Counted from the first letter of the stretch, positions 1 to 9,141 are shown. The stretch is 64,000 nt of DNA from CAZOHC01 sp964579845 (GCA_964579845.1 CAZOHC010000001.1:44155-108154), one strand, 5' to 3'. Made by a program: numbers and translations. The notes: generated from the letters alone by a model not told the origin.

Positions 1-1673
1 GAGCGAACCTCTTCCATCTGATTGGGCTGAAAGGGCGATTTCAGCAGTTGAAAACTACCGTGGCAGGGTTGTTAACAGCATTCCTCGTCACACTCGCAGG
101 CAATCTCCATACGATGTATGCATTCTTCAGCCCGTATGAAAATGAGAAGCCGGTCCCTGTCTGGGAATTATCATTTCTTCCTGCATCATTTCCTAACAGC
201 TATTGGTACCCGAATGCGACCCGATTTATCTACAACACGATTCATGAATTTCCGATCTATTCCTGGGTCGTCGCTGACTTACACGGGCATGTCTTCGATA
301 TCCCATTCGCCCTCACGACACTCGCTTTGCTTCTCTCTTTTCTCGTAACGTTCTCGCAGAAGAACACTCAAGGATCATCGACAATGCATAAGAAGTCGTC
401 GCTTAGCTCCATCATTCGAAATCATCCTTTTCCGATGTGGTCGATACCGATCCTCGGATTTATGCTCTCGGTATTGTACATGACCAATGCATGGGACGGC
501 TTGATATATTTACTACTGAGCGGTTTATTTATTCTCTACATCCATCTGGTTCTTTTTCCCCAGAAGCAGAAAAGGTCATGGAGATTTCTTTTATCAGCTC
601 CGTTCATGTTTCCGCTCGTACTCTCAGGTTCGATCTTATTCATCAGCTTTTCTGTCTTCTCACTTCCGTTTTCGCTTCACTTTAAGCCTTTTGTCTCAGG
701 AATCGGAGTCCTCTGCGCACCGGAATTTCTCGTTCAAATGAAGACACTCGGTCCATTTTTATTTGAGGCAGATCACTGTCAGCGTTCTCCTTGGTGGCAG
801 CTTATGATGCTATACGGATTTTTTTACATCTACATCTTCTCTTTTCTCATCTTCCTGTTCAAAGTACGAAAAGTCAGAATTTCTGACACCTATGTTTTGC
901 TCCTTATTATTCTGGGTACGCTCTTGATTCTTATTCCTGAGTTTATTTACGTGAAAGATATTTACCCTGCACACTACCGAGCGAATACGATGTTTAAGTT
1001 GGTATTTCAGTCATTTATCTTATTTTCAGTTGTCAGCAGTTATACCATTGTCCGAATCACAAGCGCGATGCGAAGCCGCACGCTCACTTTTTTTGAGAAG
1101 TTGGCATCCGTCGGCTTCATTCTGCTCACGCTGCTACTTTTAACATTAGTCGGTATCTATCCGGTCCAAGCAATTAACTCGTATTATGGCGAATTAAAAC
1201 ACTACGCAGGAATCGACGGAACAAAGTATCTAGAAAAGCTCTACCCGTCTGACTATCAGGCTATCCGCTGGCTTAATGAGCATGTGACGGGACAGCCGGT
1301 CATCCTTGAAGCACAGGGAGATTCTTACACTGACTATGCGAGAGTTTCTGCCAATACCGGCTTACCGACTGTCCTCGGCTGGACAGTACATGAATGGCTT
1401 TGGCGAAATTCTTATGATGTCCCGAATCCACCTGCTGATCCGAACGTGATCTACGAAGTTCCGGCACCGAGAATTGTTGAAGTTCAGACATTGTATGAGA
1501 CTGCTGATATTACCGAAACCAGGCGCTTACTTCAAAAGTATACGATTGAGTATGTTTTCCTCGGAGCACTGGAGCGACAGAAATACCCGAGTCTCAATGA
1601 AGAGAAGTGGAACCATCTCGGCGAACGTATATTCTCCCATGACTCCACGATGATTTATCGAGTCACCAAGTAG
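1..1673 (+). CDS. DUF2298 multi-pass membrane protein (C-terminal part)
   Basis: The reading frame is open from base 3, so the true start lies upstream and only about 557 C-terminal residues are here. It is a polytopic membrane protein with many hydrophobic segments separated by short loops. The segment DLHGHVFDIPFAL near the start and a second conserved block YPAHYRANTMFKL around residue 330 are typical of DUF2298 (Chlor_Arch_YYY), large membrane proteins of archaea, Chloroflexi and CPR bacteria resembling PMT-type glycosyltransferases. The last 170 residues are soluble and presumably extracytoplasmic. Function is unproven; an envelope glycosyltransferase role is inference. It ends 55 nt before the NUDIX gene. 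Confidence 0.75.
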   Translation, partial: ANLFHLIGLKGRFQQLKTTVAGLLTAFLVTLAGNLHTMYAFFSPYENEKPVPVWELSFLPASFPNSYWYPNATRFIYNTIHEFPIYSWVVADLHGHVFDIPFALTTLALLLSFLVTFSQKNTQGSSTMHKKSSLSSIIRNHPFPMWSIPILGFMLSVLYMTNAWDGLIYLLLSGLFILYIHLVLFPQKQKRSWRFLLSAPFMFPLVLSGSILFISFSVFSLPFSLHFKPFVSGIGVLCAPEFLVQMKTLGPFLFEADHCQRSPWWQLMMLYGFFYIYIFSFLIFLFKVRKVRISDTYVLLLIILGTLLILIPEFIYVKDIYPAHYRANTMFKLVFQSFILFSVVSSYTIVRITSAMRSRTLTFFEKLASVGFILLTLLLLTLVGIYPVQAINSYYGELKHYAGIDGTKYLEKLYPSDYQAIRWLNEHVTGQPVILEAQGDSYTDYARVSANTGLPTVLGWTVHEWLWRNSYDVPNPPADPNVIYEVPAPRIVEVQTLYETADITETRRLLQKYTIEYVFLGALERQKYPSLNEEKWNHLGERIFSHDSTMIYRVTK

Positions 1674-1716
1674 ACACTTGGAAGCTGCACGACGTTATAC
1701 ACTGACTGAGACGTGT

Positions 1717-1722
1717 TATAAT
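1717..1722 (+). promoter_or_regulatory. -10 hexamer of a leaderless NUDIX gene
   Basis: A perfect TATAAT ends 6 nt before the ATG at 1729, so transcription is expected to begin at or within a base or two of the start codon. No Shine-Dalgarno sequence is present. The same arrangement recurs at many genes in the window. Confidence 0.6.
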
Positions 1723-1728
1723 CCATGC

Positions 1729-2229
1729 ATGAATGCCTCTGATAAAAAATCTCTCCAAAATCCGTTGCGGGTCACGACACTGACATTTCTCCTGCGGAAC
1801 GATGAAATTCTCTTGGCGATGAAAAAACGAGGATTCGGAGAAGGGAAGTGGAACGGCATGGGAGGAAAGCCGATGATTGATGAGACCATTATCGATGCTG
1901 CGATCAGAGAGACTACGGAAGAAATCGGTGTGACACCGACGCAGTTAAAAAAAGTCGCAACCCTGAACTTTCATTTTCCCAAAAGGCCGGAATTTCAGGA
2001 TTGGGATCAACAGGTTATTGTCTTCTTTGTCGACGAATGGGAAGGCGAACCGAAGGAAACGGAAGAAATGGCACCGAAGTGGTTTCCTATAGCAGCAATC
2101 CCGTTTTCTCAGATGTGGCCTGATGACATCCACTGGCTGCCTAAAGTCATCCAAGGTAACATTATCACCGGAGAGTTTCACTTTAATAAAGAGCTGCAGC
2201 TTGCATCTTTCTCGGTAACAGAAGAGTGA
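1729..2229 (+). CDS. NUDIX hydrolase, MTH1/MutT-like
   Basis: A 166-residue NUDIX hydrolase. The Nudix box is complete: G in GGKPMID, then E, then RETTEEIGV about residues 60-85. The preceding MKKRGFGEGKWNGMGGK strongly resembles the substrate-pocket segment of MTH1-type 8-oxo-dGTP diphosphatases, so sanitising oxidised purine nucleotides is the likely role. A longer frame starts at 1678, but the perfect TATAAT 6 nt before ATG 1729 favours this start. The stop codon is TGA, showing that UGA is a normal stop here. It converges on the LCP gene 11 nt away. Confidence 0.85.
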   Translation: MNASDKKSLQNPLRVTTLTFLLRNDEILLAMKKRGFGEGKWNGMGGKPMIDETIIDAAIRETTEEIGVTPTQLKKVATLNFHFPKRPEFQDWDQQVIVFFVDEWEGEPKETEEMAPKWFPIAAIPFSQMWPDDIHWLPKVIQGNIITGEFHFNKELQLASFSVTEE

Positions 2230-2240
2230 GAAAAAAGACA

Positions 2241-3386
2241 TTACTCATTTGACATCGGCGGTGTCGTCGGTGTTATCGTACAGTTGCCGATGGTTATCTC
2301 ACATTGGACATACTCCTGAATCTCACTGAAATCTCCGTTTCCGGCCCGCGGGATAATAACCCACTGTCCTCTGAATTCGGCCCTCGGGAGCGGAGAGTCG
2401 AGAAGTCCTGCCCTATTTTCTGCTTCATTCCCTTCATCAAGCACGATACTTTTCATTTCAGCCTTTTCCATCTTACGGGCGAGCTTGATGAAGTCATCAT
2501 ACTCTTCTTGTTTTATGTCAGTATCAATGCTTCCTTCCAGAACATTATAGAGGTTAACTAACTTAAGAGGGTTGAGAATCGTCCCCAGTGAAAACACTTT
2601 ATTCCGCAGCGCACTGATCACTTTTTCTTGACGCTGTGATCTGGCAAAATCAGACCCCTCTATACCCGTTGCATGTCGTGAGCGGACAAAACGAAGCGCC
2701 GTTTCACCGTCCATGGACTGTTTGCCGGCATCAAAGTGAAGATGCTCATAACGGCACGGGAATGCTTCCAGCTGCGATGAGGCTGTTGCCCGTTTTTCAA
2801 ACTCTTCCCCTTCAAACCCGCAGGTGTCTGTCTCTTTCCCTGAGATCGGATACTCATAGTCATCAAACCCACGGGCGACGTCAACCTCTATGCCGCCTAC
2901 CATATCAACTGCACGGACGAATCCGTTAAAATCTACTCGCAGAACATAGTCAACGGGCTGACCTAAAACCTTCTCTACAACAGCACGGGAAAGGGTGATT
3001 CCTCCTCCTTTTTGTTTGACCTCTGCATCAGAATACGCTCTGTTTATCTTTCCGTTTAAATCAGGGATCCAAAGATCCCGCGGGAGGGAGATGAGGGTGA
3101 CCTTGTTTTGTTCCGGGTCAATGCTGGCATAAATTATTGTATCAGTCAGTAACGGACCGTCATGTTTTCCGCCTCCGATGCCAAGCAACAAAATATTCAC
3201 CCGTTCATCTTTTTTATCAACTTTTTCAAGCGCGATTTCTTGCTGGAAGAACAGCTCATAGAGGACAGGGATGTATGACCCGAAACGGTACAGCAACACG
3301 CCCATGATAATGAGAAATACCACGAAGAAAAAAAGTTTGACTCTCTTTTTTCCGCGCTTTGATCCGTGAGTGGAAGTACTTTTCAT
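2241..3386 (-). CDS. LytR-CpsA-Psr (LCP) family phosphotransferase
   Basis: A 381-residue protein with a short basic cytoplasmic N-terminus, one transmembrane segment (about residues 17-38) and an extracytoplasmic LCP domain. Family motifs are visible: LISLPRDLWIPDLNGKINRA, the DYVLRVDFNGFVRAVDMVGGI block, and ALRFVRSRHATG followed by DFARSQRQ, which supply the arginines that bind polyprenyl phosphate. LCP enzymes transfer lipid-linked glycopolymers to peptidoglycan. An insertion of about 45 residues with two cysteines sits before the last motif. It lies 3 nt downstream of tpiA and is probably co-transcribed. A separate LytR_C gene occurs at 45581. Confidence 0.88.
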   Translation of the reverse strand: MKSTSTHGSKRGKKRVKLFFFVVFLIIMGVLLYRFGSYIPVLYELFFQQEIALEKVDKKDERVNILLLGIGGGKHDGPLLTDTIIYASIDPEQNKVTLISLPRDLWIPDLNGKINRAYSDAEVKQKGGGITLSRAVVEKVLGQPVDYVLRVDFNGFVRAVDMVGGIEVDVARGFDDYEYPISGKETDTCGFEGEEFEKRATASSQLEAFPCRYEHLHFDAGKQSMDGETALRFVRSRHATGIEGSDFARSQRQEKVISALRNKVFSLGTILNPLKLVNLYNVLEGSIDTDIKQEEYDDFIKLARKMEKAEMKSIVLDEGNEAENRAGLLDSPLPRAEFRGQWVIIPRAGNGDFSEIQEYVQCEITIGNCTITPTTPPMSNE

Positions 3387-3389
3387 AAC

Positions 3390-4055
3390 TTATGCGTTTT
3401 TGACTAGGGAGAGAAAAGAATCTGCAGATAAACTCGCACCTCCGATAAGCGCACCGTCAATTGAGGATTGATTCGTAAAAGTCGCGATATTCTCAGGCTT
3501 GACACTTCCACCGTAGAGGACAACTTTTGCCTGCTTTTCCTGTTTTAAAAAGCGGGCAACTTCTTCCGCATTGTCCGGCGTATCAGGAGTTCCTGAACCG
3601 ATTGCGAACACAGGCTCATAGGCAACGATCGCAACACCGTCCGGGATCATGGTTTCTTTCCCCTGAACACAGAAGATCACGTGCAATCCGGCATCATGTG
3701 CCCGAACGACCTTCTCTGCCAACATCTCATCTGTTTCATTGAAAAGTTTTCTTCTTTCAGAGTGACCGATAATCACATAGTCACACAGCTCACGTAATTG
3801 ACCGGCTGTGACTTCACCCGTATAGGCTCCTTCTTCATAAGGAGAGCAATTCTGCGCACCTACACGGAGCGGGAGGGAGTTCCGGTCGATATAGTGCTTC
3901 ATCTCTGACAGTGCAGAAAAAGGAGGACACACAACAGCTATTTTCTCTTCTTCCTGTCCGGCAGGCCAGCTGCTGTTTACGGTTTCTTCAAGCCAGGCAA
4001 GAGACTGCTCAACAGTTTTATATGATTTCCAGTTTCCGATAATATATTTCGCCAT
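3390..4055 (-). CDS. tpiA: triosephosphate isomerase
   Basis: Interconverts dihydroxyacetone phosphate and glyceraldehyde 3-phosphate. Catalytic residues are all visible: Lys in GNWKSYKT at the N-terminus, His in VIIGHSERR, Glu in VAYEPVFAIGSG, and the phosphate-binding YGGSVKPEN near the C-terminus. At 221 residues it is shorter than the usual 250, mainly because helices between the HSERR motif and the catalytic Glu are trimmed. It is first of a two-gene minus-strand unit with the LCP gene and diverges from the helicase gene at 4158. Confidence 0.95.
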   Translation of the reverse strand: MAKYIIGNWKSYKTVEQSLAWLEETVNSSWPAGQEEEKIAVVCPPFSALSEMKHYIDRNSLPLRVGAQNCSPYEEGAYTGEVTAGQLRELCDYVIIGHSERRKLFNETDEMLAEKVVRAHDAGLHVIFCVQGKETMIPDGVAIVAYEPVFAIGSGTPDTPDNAEEVARFLKQEKQAKVVLYGGSVKPENIATFTNQSSIDGALIGGASLSADSFLSLVKNA

Positions 4056-4157
4056 ATGCTACAATGAAGTTTACTTCCAGATTACTGCTCTTCACCACGT
4101 TGTCAGCTGAAACGATCTCAGCATGACATTTTTGAAGACGTAATGTCATTATAGTCT

Positions 4158-6002
4158 ATGGAAAATGCACTTCTCAAGCAGTTAAATAAGGATCAACAGG
4201 AAGCAGTACTTCACACCGACGGTCCTGCAATTATCCTTGCCGGCGCGGGAAGCGGTAAGACACGAGTACTGACCTATAAAGTTCTCTACCTCGTTTCAGA
4301 GAAGCAGATTAACCCTAATGCAATCCTCATGGTAACGTTTACTAATAAAGCAGCACAGGAAATGCGCGAACGGATCACAACCTATTTCGCAGAACACAAC
4401 ATCAAAGCTTCAACCCAACCCTTTGTATCTACCTTTCACTCACTCTGTGCACGCATACTCAGATTGGAAGGAAAACATATCGGACTTGGCCCTCAATTCG
4501 TAATCTATGATACATCTGACCAGATAGAAGCGATTAAGGAAGCAATGAGTCAGCTCCATATATCAGTGAAAGATTTTAAGCCTGCTTCTGTTCTGGCCAC
4601 CATCTCAGGTGCGAAGAACGAACTGATCACGGATAAAGAGTACCCTTCATTCGCACGAGGATATTTCCAAGAGACCGTCGCGAAAATATTTACCGTCTAC
4701 CAAAAAATCCTGAAAGAAAATGATGCGCTGGACTTTGATGATATCTTACTGAAAACAGTGAAGTTGTTTCAGAATAATGAGCAGGTACTTGAAAAATATC
4801 AGGAAATGTTCCGGTACATCATGATTGATGAGTACCAAGATACAAATAAAGTACAGTATGCGCTGACGAAATTACTCGCAAAAAAATATAATAATATCTG
4901 CGTTGTCGGTGATTTCTCACAAAGCATCTACTCCTGGCGCGGGGCTGATTTCCAAAACCTGGTTCGATTTAAACAGGATTTTGAGAATGTGCAGGAATTC
5001 TCCCTCTCTCAGAATTACCGCTCCACACAGAAAATTCTTGATGCAGCTTCATCTGTCATCGCCAGAAATAAATCGCACCCTGTGCTCAAGCTCTGGACCG
5101 AGAATCCGTCGGGTGAAGAACTTCAGCTCTATGAAGCAAAAAATGAGCAAGATGAAGCGGAGTTTATCGTCCGGATGATCAGCCACCTCGGTATCCAGGA
5201 CTTAAGTAAGGTCGCGATTCTTTACCGAACCAATGCACAGTCACGAGTCATCGAGGAAGTCTTTCTGCACTTTGCCATTCCGTATCTCTTAATCGGTGGC
5301 ACCAGATTCTATGAGCGAAAAGAGATTAAAGATGTTATCTCATACCTCAGACATCTGAACAACCCGAAAGACAGTATCTCACTTAAGCGGATTGAGAAAT
5401 TGGGGAAGGGGAGGCTACAAAAATATTTTACCTTTCAAGAAAACAATGATCTGACGAATGTTGCAACGATTGATGTCCTCGACCGGGTTCTTCATGCGAC
5501 TGACTACCTCTCGCTCTACGACGAAGACGATGAGGAAGATCGAGCCCGGCTTGAAAACATTAAAGAACTTCGATCTGTTGCACTGGCATACCCTGACCTG
5601 ACTGAGTTTTTGGAAAATATCACGCTGGTCGAACAAGAGGCACTGAACCAGGATACGAACAGACGGAAAAACGGGGTGACACTCATGACACTCCATGCTG
5701 CCAAAGGACTGGAATTCCCGGTTGTCTTCATGATCGGTATGGAAGAAGGTGTTTTCCCTCATGCCAGGTCACTCATGGATAGGTCAGAGCTTGAAGAGGA
5801 ACGAAGACTCTGCTATGTCGGCATGACCCGTGCCAGGGAAAAATTATTCTTAACATATGCACGACGGAGACTTTTTTTCGGACAACGGGCGTCAAATACA
5901 ACCTCACGGTTCTTGCTAGAGATCCCTGAACACGTCATTGCAAAAAGTCGAAATGCACTCAGTCTTGAAAAAACAGATGCATCATCAACCGATTTTTTTT
6001 AG
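4158..6002 (+). CDS. UvrD/PcrA-type superfamily 1 DNA helicase, short 2B domain
   Basis: An ATP-dependent 3'-5' DNA helicase of the UvrD/PcrA/Rep group. Motifs in order: Walker A GAGSGKT (about residue 30), TFTNKAAQEM, Walker B DEYQDTN, motif III GDFSQSIYSWRGAD, motif IV LSQNYRST, motif V TLHAAKGLEFPVVF, motif VI EERRLCYVGMTRAREKL. The protein has 614 residues against about 720 in PcrA. The missing length lies in the 2B domain, between YLRHLNNPKDS and the motif V region, and in the C-terminal RNA-polymerase-binding extension. A TATAGT lies just upstream but only 2 nt from the ATG, so the start is less certain than elsewhere. Confidence 0.9.
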   Translation: MENALLKQLNKDQQEAVLHTDGPAIILAGAGSGKTRVLTYKVLYLVSEKQINPNAILMVTFTNKAAQEMRERITTYFAEHNIKASTQPFVSTFHSLCARILRLEGKHIGLGPQFVIYDTSDQIEAIKEAMSQLHISVKDFKPASVLATISGAKNELITDKEYPSFARGYFQETVAKIFTVYQKILKENDALDFDDILLKTVKLFQNNEQVLEKYQEMFRYIMIDEYQDTNKVQYALTKLLAKKYNNICVVGDFSQSIYSWRGADFQNLVRFKQDFENVQEFSLSQNYRSTQKILDAASSVIARNKSHPVLKLWTENPSGEELQLYEAKNEQDEAEFIVRMISHLGIQDLSKVAILYRTNAQSRVIEEVFLHFAIPYLLIGGTRFYERKEIKDVISYLRHLNNPKDSISLKRIEKLGKGRLQKYFTFQENNDLTNVATIDVLDRVLHATDYLSLYDEDDEEDRARLENIKELRSVALAYPDLTEFLENITLVEQEALNQDTNRRKNGVTLMTLHAAKGLEFPVVFMIGMEEGVFPHARSLMDRSELEEERRLCYVGMTRAREKLFLTYARRRLFFGQRASNTTSRFLLEIPEHVIAKSRNALSLEKTDASSTDFF

Positions 6003-6023
6003 CATTTCCGCTATACTCTAATC

Positions 6024-6515
6024 ATGGAGCAAGAATCAGTATCGTCGCCTGAAGCGACAGAACCAGGACCCGAACGTGCACGTTCACGGACACCCCGGTC
6101 GCTTATCGTCATGCTTTTGCTCATCCTTCCTCCGCTTGCCTGGTTTCTGATGTGGCGGGATAAAACATACCATCATTGGTTCGGGAAAATTCTTCTCGTT
6201 TCAGCAGGAATTTCACTCGCGTTTCTGGGATTTTTTTATATCTTCGTTTATCTACGGATCGGAGAGCTGTATCAGTCACTCGGACTTCCGACTGCGAATG
6301 AGACGCTGGCTGTGAGTGCAATCGGCATTGGTATCTTCCTGACACTGCTTGAAATTTTCTATGCATGGTATGTGTACCGCATGACAAAAAATGGCTACCT
6401 GACACCGTTTCAACTTCTGGTAACGATCATATTTCTTCTCCTAAATAGTTATCTCACCATGATCGGCCCGCTCATCGTGCTTCGGTCCATCTATCGACTT
6501 GTTGGTTCGTTGTAG
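6024..6515 (+). CDS. small multi-pass membrane protein
   Basis: A 163-residue protein with a charged, Pro/Arg-rich cytoplasmic N-terminus of about 28 residues followed by four hydrophobic segments. I recognise no family motif. The -10 box TATACT ends 6 nt before the ATG, so the transcript is probably leaderless. It is flanked by the helicase (22 nt) and the FemX-like gene (42 nt), both on the same strand. Confidence 0.65.
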   Translation: MEQESVSSPEATEPGPERARSRTPRSLIVMLLLILPPLAWFLMWRDKTYHHWFGKILLVSAGISLAFLGFFYIFVYLRIGELYQSLGLPTANETLAVSAIGIGIFLTLLEIFYAWYVYRMTKNGYLTPFQLLVTIIFLLLNSYLTMIGPLIVLRSIYRLVGSL

Positions 6516-6557
6516 GCTCCTCTTTCAGGAAATCTCCGAATCAACTACAATAACATC

Positions 6558-7589
6558 ATGCGTTTTGAATCAATCCTCCCGAATCAAAAGTCAGCCTATA
6601 ACAGTATCGTCTCCCATCCGCTCCAAGCATACGAATGGGGGGAGTTCCGGGAAAAAACAGGGGTTAAAGTTATCAGAAAGGGAGTTTTCGATGGCGAGAA
6701 ACTTATCGACGGATTTCAGCTCACGATTCATCCTGTTCCGAAAACGAACTTCACCATCGGCTATCTACCGAAAGGAAATCGTCCGAGTAGGGAAGTCCTA
6801 GCAGAACTGCAAAAGATCGGAAAAAAAGAAAACTGTATCTTTATTCAATTGGAGCCAAACATACGAGAAAATTCGAAATTCGAAATTCGAAATTCGAAAT
6901 TCCGGCTGCAGCCGGCCGCACATCCGCTTTTTACCAAATATACTTTTGTCCTCGATTTGACGAAGTCTGAGGAGGATTTACTCAAGCAGATGCATGCGAA
7001 AACCAGATATAACATACGGGTCGCGACACGACACGGGGTGACTGTTCAGGAGGAGAAAACACCTGAGGCATTCGAAAGATACTGGCACCTGACTGAAGAG
7101 ACGACTAAGCGACAAAAATTCTATGCACACACGAAAAATTACCATGAACTGCAATGGGAGGTTTTACAACAAGCCAAAGACCGCGAGCCGAAAGCGAAAA
7201 ACGCTTTGACGTCCCACTTACTGACAGCACGATATGAAGGGAAAATTCTTACCACCATGCTGTTCTTTGTATTTAAAGACACGCTCTACTATCCGTACGG
7301 TGCTTCGAGTAATGAAGCCCGAAACACGATGCATTCAGTTCTCACGATGTGGGAGGGAATTCGTTTCGGAAAAAAGCTTGGACTGAAATCATTTGATATG
7401 TGGGGAAGTCTCGCTGAGAATCCTGACCCGAAAGACCCATGGTACGGTTTTCATCGCTTTAAACAGGGTTTCGGTCCAGAACTTGTGGAGTTCGTCGGGA
7501 GCTATGATCTGGTGATACATCCACTCGCGTATCAGGGATACAAAATCGCGGATAAACTTCGATGGTTGTACCTGAGGATAAAAAAATAA
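6558..7589 (+). CDS. FemABX-type peptidyltransferase (lipid II bridge/aminoacyl transfer)
   Basis: A 343-residue member of the Fem/GNAT superfamily, which adds amino acids from aminoacyl-tRNA to peptidoglycan precursors. The first GNAT-like half contains the VISHPLQAYEWGEFREKTG-like opening typical of FemX. The second half has the FVLDLTKSEEDLLKQMHAKTRYNIRVA motif and the YYPYGASSNEARNTMHSVL segment. The C-terminus GFGPELVEFVGSYDLVI is also typical. TACAAT ends 6 nt before the ATG, indicating a leaderless mRNA. Residues 105-114 are encoded by a 7-bp tandem repeat (6869-6903), an in-frame insertion between the halves. The tRNA donor and residue are not predictable here. Confidence 0.85.
   Translation: MRFESILPNQKSAYNSIVSHPLQAYEWGEFREKTGVKVIRKGVFDGEKLIDGFQLTIHPVPKTNFTIGYLPKGNRPSREVLAELQKIGKKENCIFIQLEPNIRENSKFEIRNSKFRLQPAAHPLFTKYTFVLDLTKSEEDLLKQMHAKTRYNIRVATRHGVTVQEEKTPEAFERYWHLTEETTKRQKFYAHTKNYHELQWEVLQQAKDREPKAKNALTSHLLTARYEGKILTTMLFFVFKDTLYYPYGASSNEARNTMHSVLTMWEGIRFGKKLGLKSFDMWGSLAENPDPKDPWYGFHRFKQGFGPELVEFVGSYDLVIHPLAYQGYKIADKLRWLYLRIKK
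6869..6903 (+). repeat. 7-bp tandem repeat (AAATTCG) inside the FemX-like CDS
   Basis: Four exact copies of AAATTCG and a fifth ending in C run head to tail. Because three units equal 21 nt, the array stays in frame and encodes a repeating NSKFEIR-type peptide. Each unit contains the palindrome TTCGAA. Confidence 0.9.
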
Positions 7590-7590
7590 A

Positions 7591-7688
7591 TTTCTAATGA
7601 CGAATTACTACTTTCTAATCAATGCTCACTTTCCAATGTCTCATTTCATTCATGGGATTTTATTAGAAATTAGATATTAGAAATTAGA
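7591..7688. repeat. intergenic inverted and tandem repeat (TTTCTAAT / ATTAGAAATTAGA)
   Basis: The 106-nt gap between the FemX-like and glycosyltransferase genes holds TTTCTAAT at 7591 and 7612. It also holds two 13-nt copies of ATTAGAAATTAGA at 7662 and 7676 separated by one base. The two halves are mutually complementary, so the gap can fold into a long AT-rich hairpin. It resembles dispersed AT-rich repeats rather than a terminator, as no U tract follows. Confidence 0.6.
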
Positions 7689-7695
7689 CATTCAT

Positions 7696-9141
7696 ATGAA
7701 CCGTTATTTGCCTTTTTTACTGCTTGCTGCGTGCTTTTTACTCCTCAAACTCTCGAATCTCGGCATTCGTCTTTCTGATAAGAATATCTATTTCTACACC
7801 GGCCTGCAGCTTCTTAAAGGAAATATGCTGTATAAAGATGTTTTTTTTACTAACTTTCCGCTATTTCCGTATGTCTCAAGTCTGTATGTTCTGCTGAGTT
7901 TTAAGCAGTTGCCACTTTTCTTCTTTACAGCAGTTATCGAGGCATCACTCGTCGGATTTCTGCTCTATTCCATCATTCTCAAGCAGACGAAACATATGCT
8001 CACCGCGACACTTTCTGCAATGGTGTACCTATTCTCCTTTATGATTCTCTCGACCACGGACCACCAGACAGGCGTCTTTCTCGCCTCAGTTTTTGCGGTC
8101 GCGAGCTATTATTTTTATACTGAAAAGAAGTATCTGCTCACTGGCATATGTGTCGCACTGGCATTACTAACCAAGGCATATTTTCTGCCGGTCTTTCTGA
8201 CATACATATTTGTTCTTTTGTTCAAACAGAATAGGGGAGAGGATTCAGAAAAAAATGTCCGTAATCCTGAACGTAGTGATGGATCACTAGGAAACAGATC
8301 CCTCGTCTCTACTCAGAATGACAGACTTGGGTTTTTTATCGGGTTTACGGTAACATTGCTCCTCGTACTTCTTCCGTCGCTCTTCTTTGCACCATCTGAT
8401 TTCTTCCATAATGTCTTTGAGTATTCATTAACTCGCTCACAGGGCATAGGGAAAGGAAATCTTCTCTGGTTTTTTATTACCCATGATCTGCTGCTTTTTA
8501 CCGCGTTCATCTACTCACTGATCTCGATTCGCAAACACCTGTTCTTAGGAATTTTCTCGATTTTTTCGTTGCTTTTTATCTTCCTATATCAGGATATCTA
8601 CTATCTCTATCTGAACTTCATGCTCCCTTTCCTCGTACTCTCTTTTGCTAACCTCTACCGGGATCTGGAACAAAAAATCAGTATGCAGAAAATGATAATC
8701 CCGACTATTATCATAATATTTCTTCTGATCAATTTAGGGATCTATATTTCAGGATATAGAAATCTCCAGAAGATTGAGAACATAGAACACCTCACCACGG
8801 CGATAGAAGAGAACAACCCACCCGCACTCTACGGAATAAATTCACTGACGCCAGCCCTCGCATATTTGACAGCCACACCGCTGCTTAACAGTACAGTCGA
8901 TACGAATCCGAACATCTATCGGAAAGGATTTCTAAGCGCAGAGACTATGACGAGGGATGCGATAGATCAAGGCGCACTCTTTGTAACACAGGGACTCTTC
9001 TATCCCGAGTTCGGGGTTGAACAACCGGTGACAGATGAGATCTTTGACATGGAGCAAATGGGAAACTGCCGACTCATGCAAAGTATCCCGATTCAAAACG
9101 AAGGCCCACAGAATAGGATCAACCTGGTCCAGTGTAAATAG
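7696..9141 (+). CDS. PMT/ArnT-like membrane glycosyltransferase
   Basis: A 481-residue polytopic protein with about ten hydrophobic segments. The N-terminal FYTGLQLLKGNMLYKDVFFTNFPLFPY block is typical of GT39/GT83-type mannosyltransferases that use polyprenyl-phosphate sugars; the first extracytoplasmic loop carries an acidic residue. The C-terminal 120 residues are soluble. A hydrophilic stretch near residues 185-212 (NPERSDGSLG... region) interrupts the membrane domain and matches a nucleotide repeat insertion (8255-8323). The ATG at 7696 follows a TTAGACATTCAT stretch without a clear ribosome site. Sugar and acceptor are unknown. Confidence 0.7.
   Translation: MNRYLPFLLLAACFLLLKLSNLGIRLSDKNIYFYTGLQLLKGNMLYKDVFFTNFPLFPYVSSLYVLLSFKQLPLFFFTAVIEASLVGFLLYSIILKQTKHMLTATLSAMVYLFSFMILSTTDHQTGVFLASVFAVASYYFYTEKKYLLTGICVALALLTKAYFLPVFLTYIFVLLFKQNRGEDSEKNVRNPERSDGSLGNRSLVSTQNDRLGFFIGFTVTLLLVLLPSLFFAPSDFFHNVFEYSLTRSQGIGKGNLLWFFITHDLLLFTAFIYSLISIRKHLFLGIFSIFSLLFIFLYQDIYYLYLNFMLPFLVLSFANLYRDLEQKISMQKMIIPTIIIIFLLINLGIYISGYRNLQKIENIEHLTTAIEENNPPALYGINSLTPALAYLTATPLLNSTVDTNPNIYRKGFLSAETMTRDAIDQGALFVTQGLFYPEFGVEQPVTDEIFDMEQMGNCRLMQSIPIQNEGPQNRINLVQCK
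8255..8323. repeat. dispersed-repeat-like insertion within the glycosyltransferase CDS
   Basis: This stretch ends in CTCAGAATGACAG and contains CCTGAACGTAGTGATGGATC. Such sequence resembles the dispersed 'GTCATTCTGAG' type repeat found in many bacterial genomes, normally between genes. Here it is translated in frame as a hydrophilic Asn/Arg/Ser-rich loop in an otherwise hydrophobic region. Copy number elsewhere cannot be judged from this window. Confidence 0.5.

Noticed and set aside
2304..2929. Plus-strand frames antisense to the LCP gene
   Set aside because: They are shadows of the minus-strand LCP coding region, which has clear family motifs.
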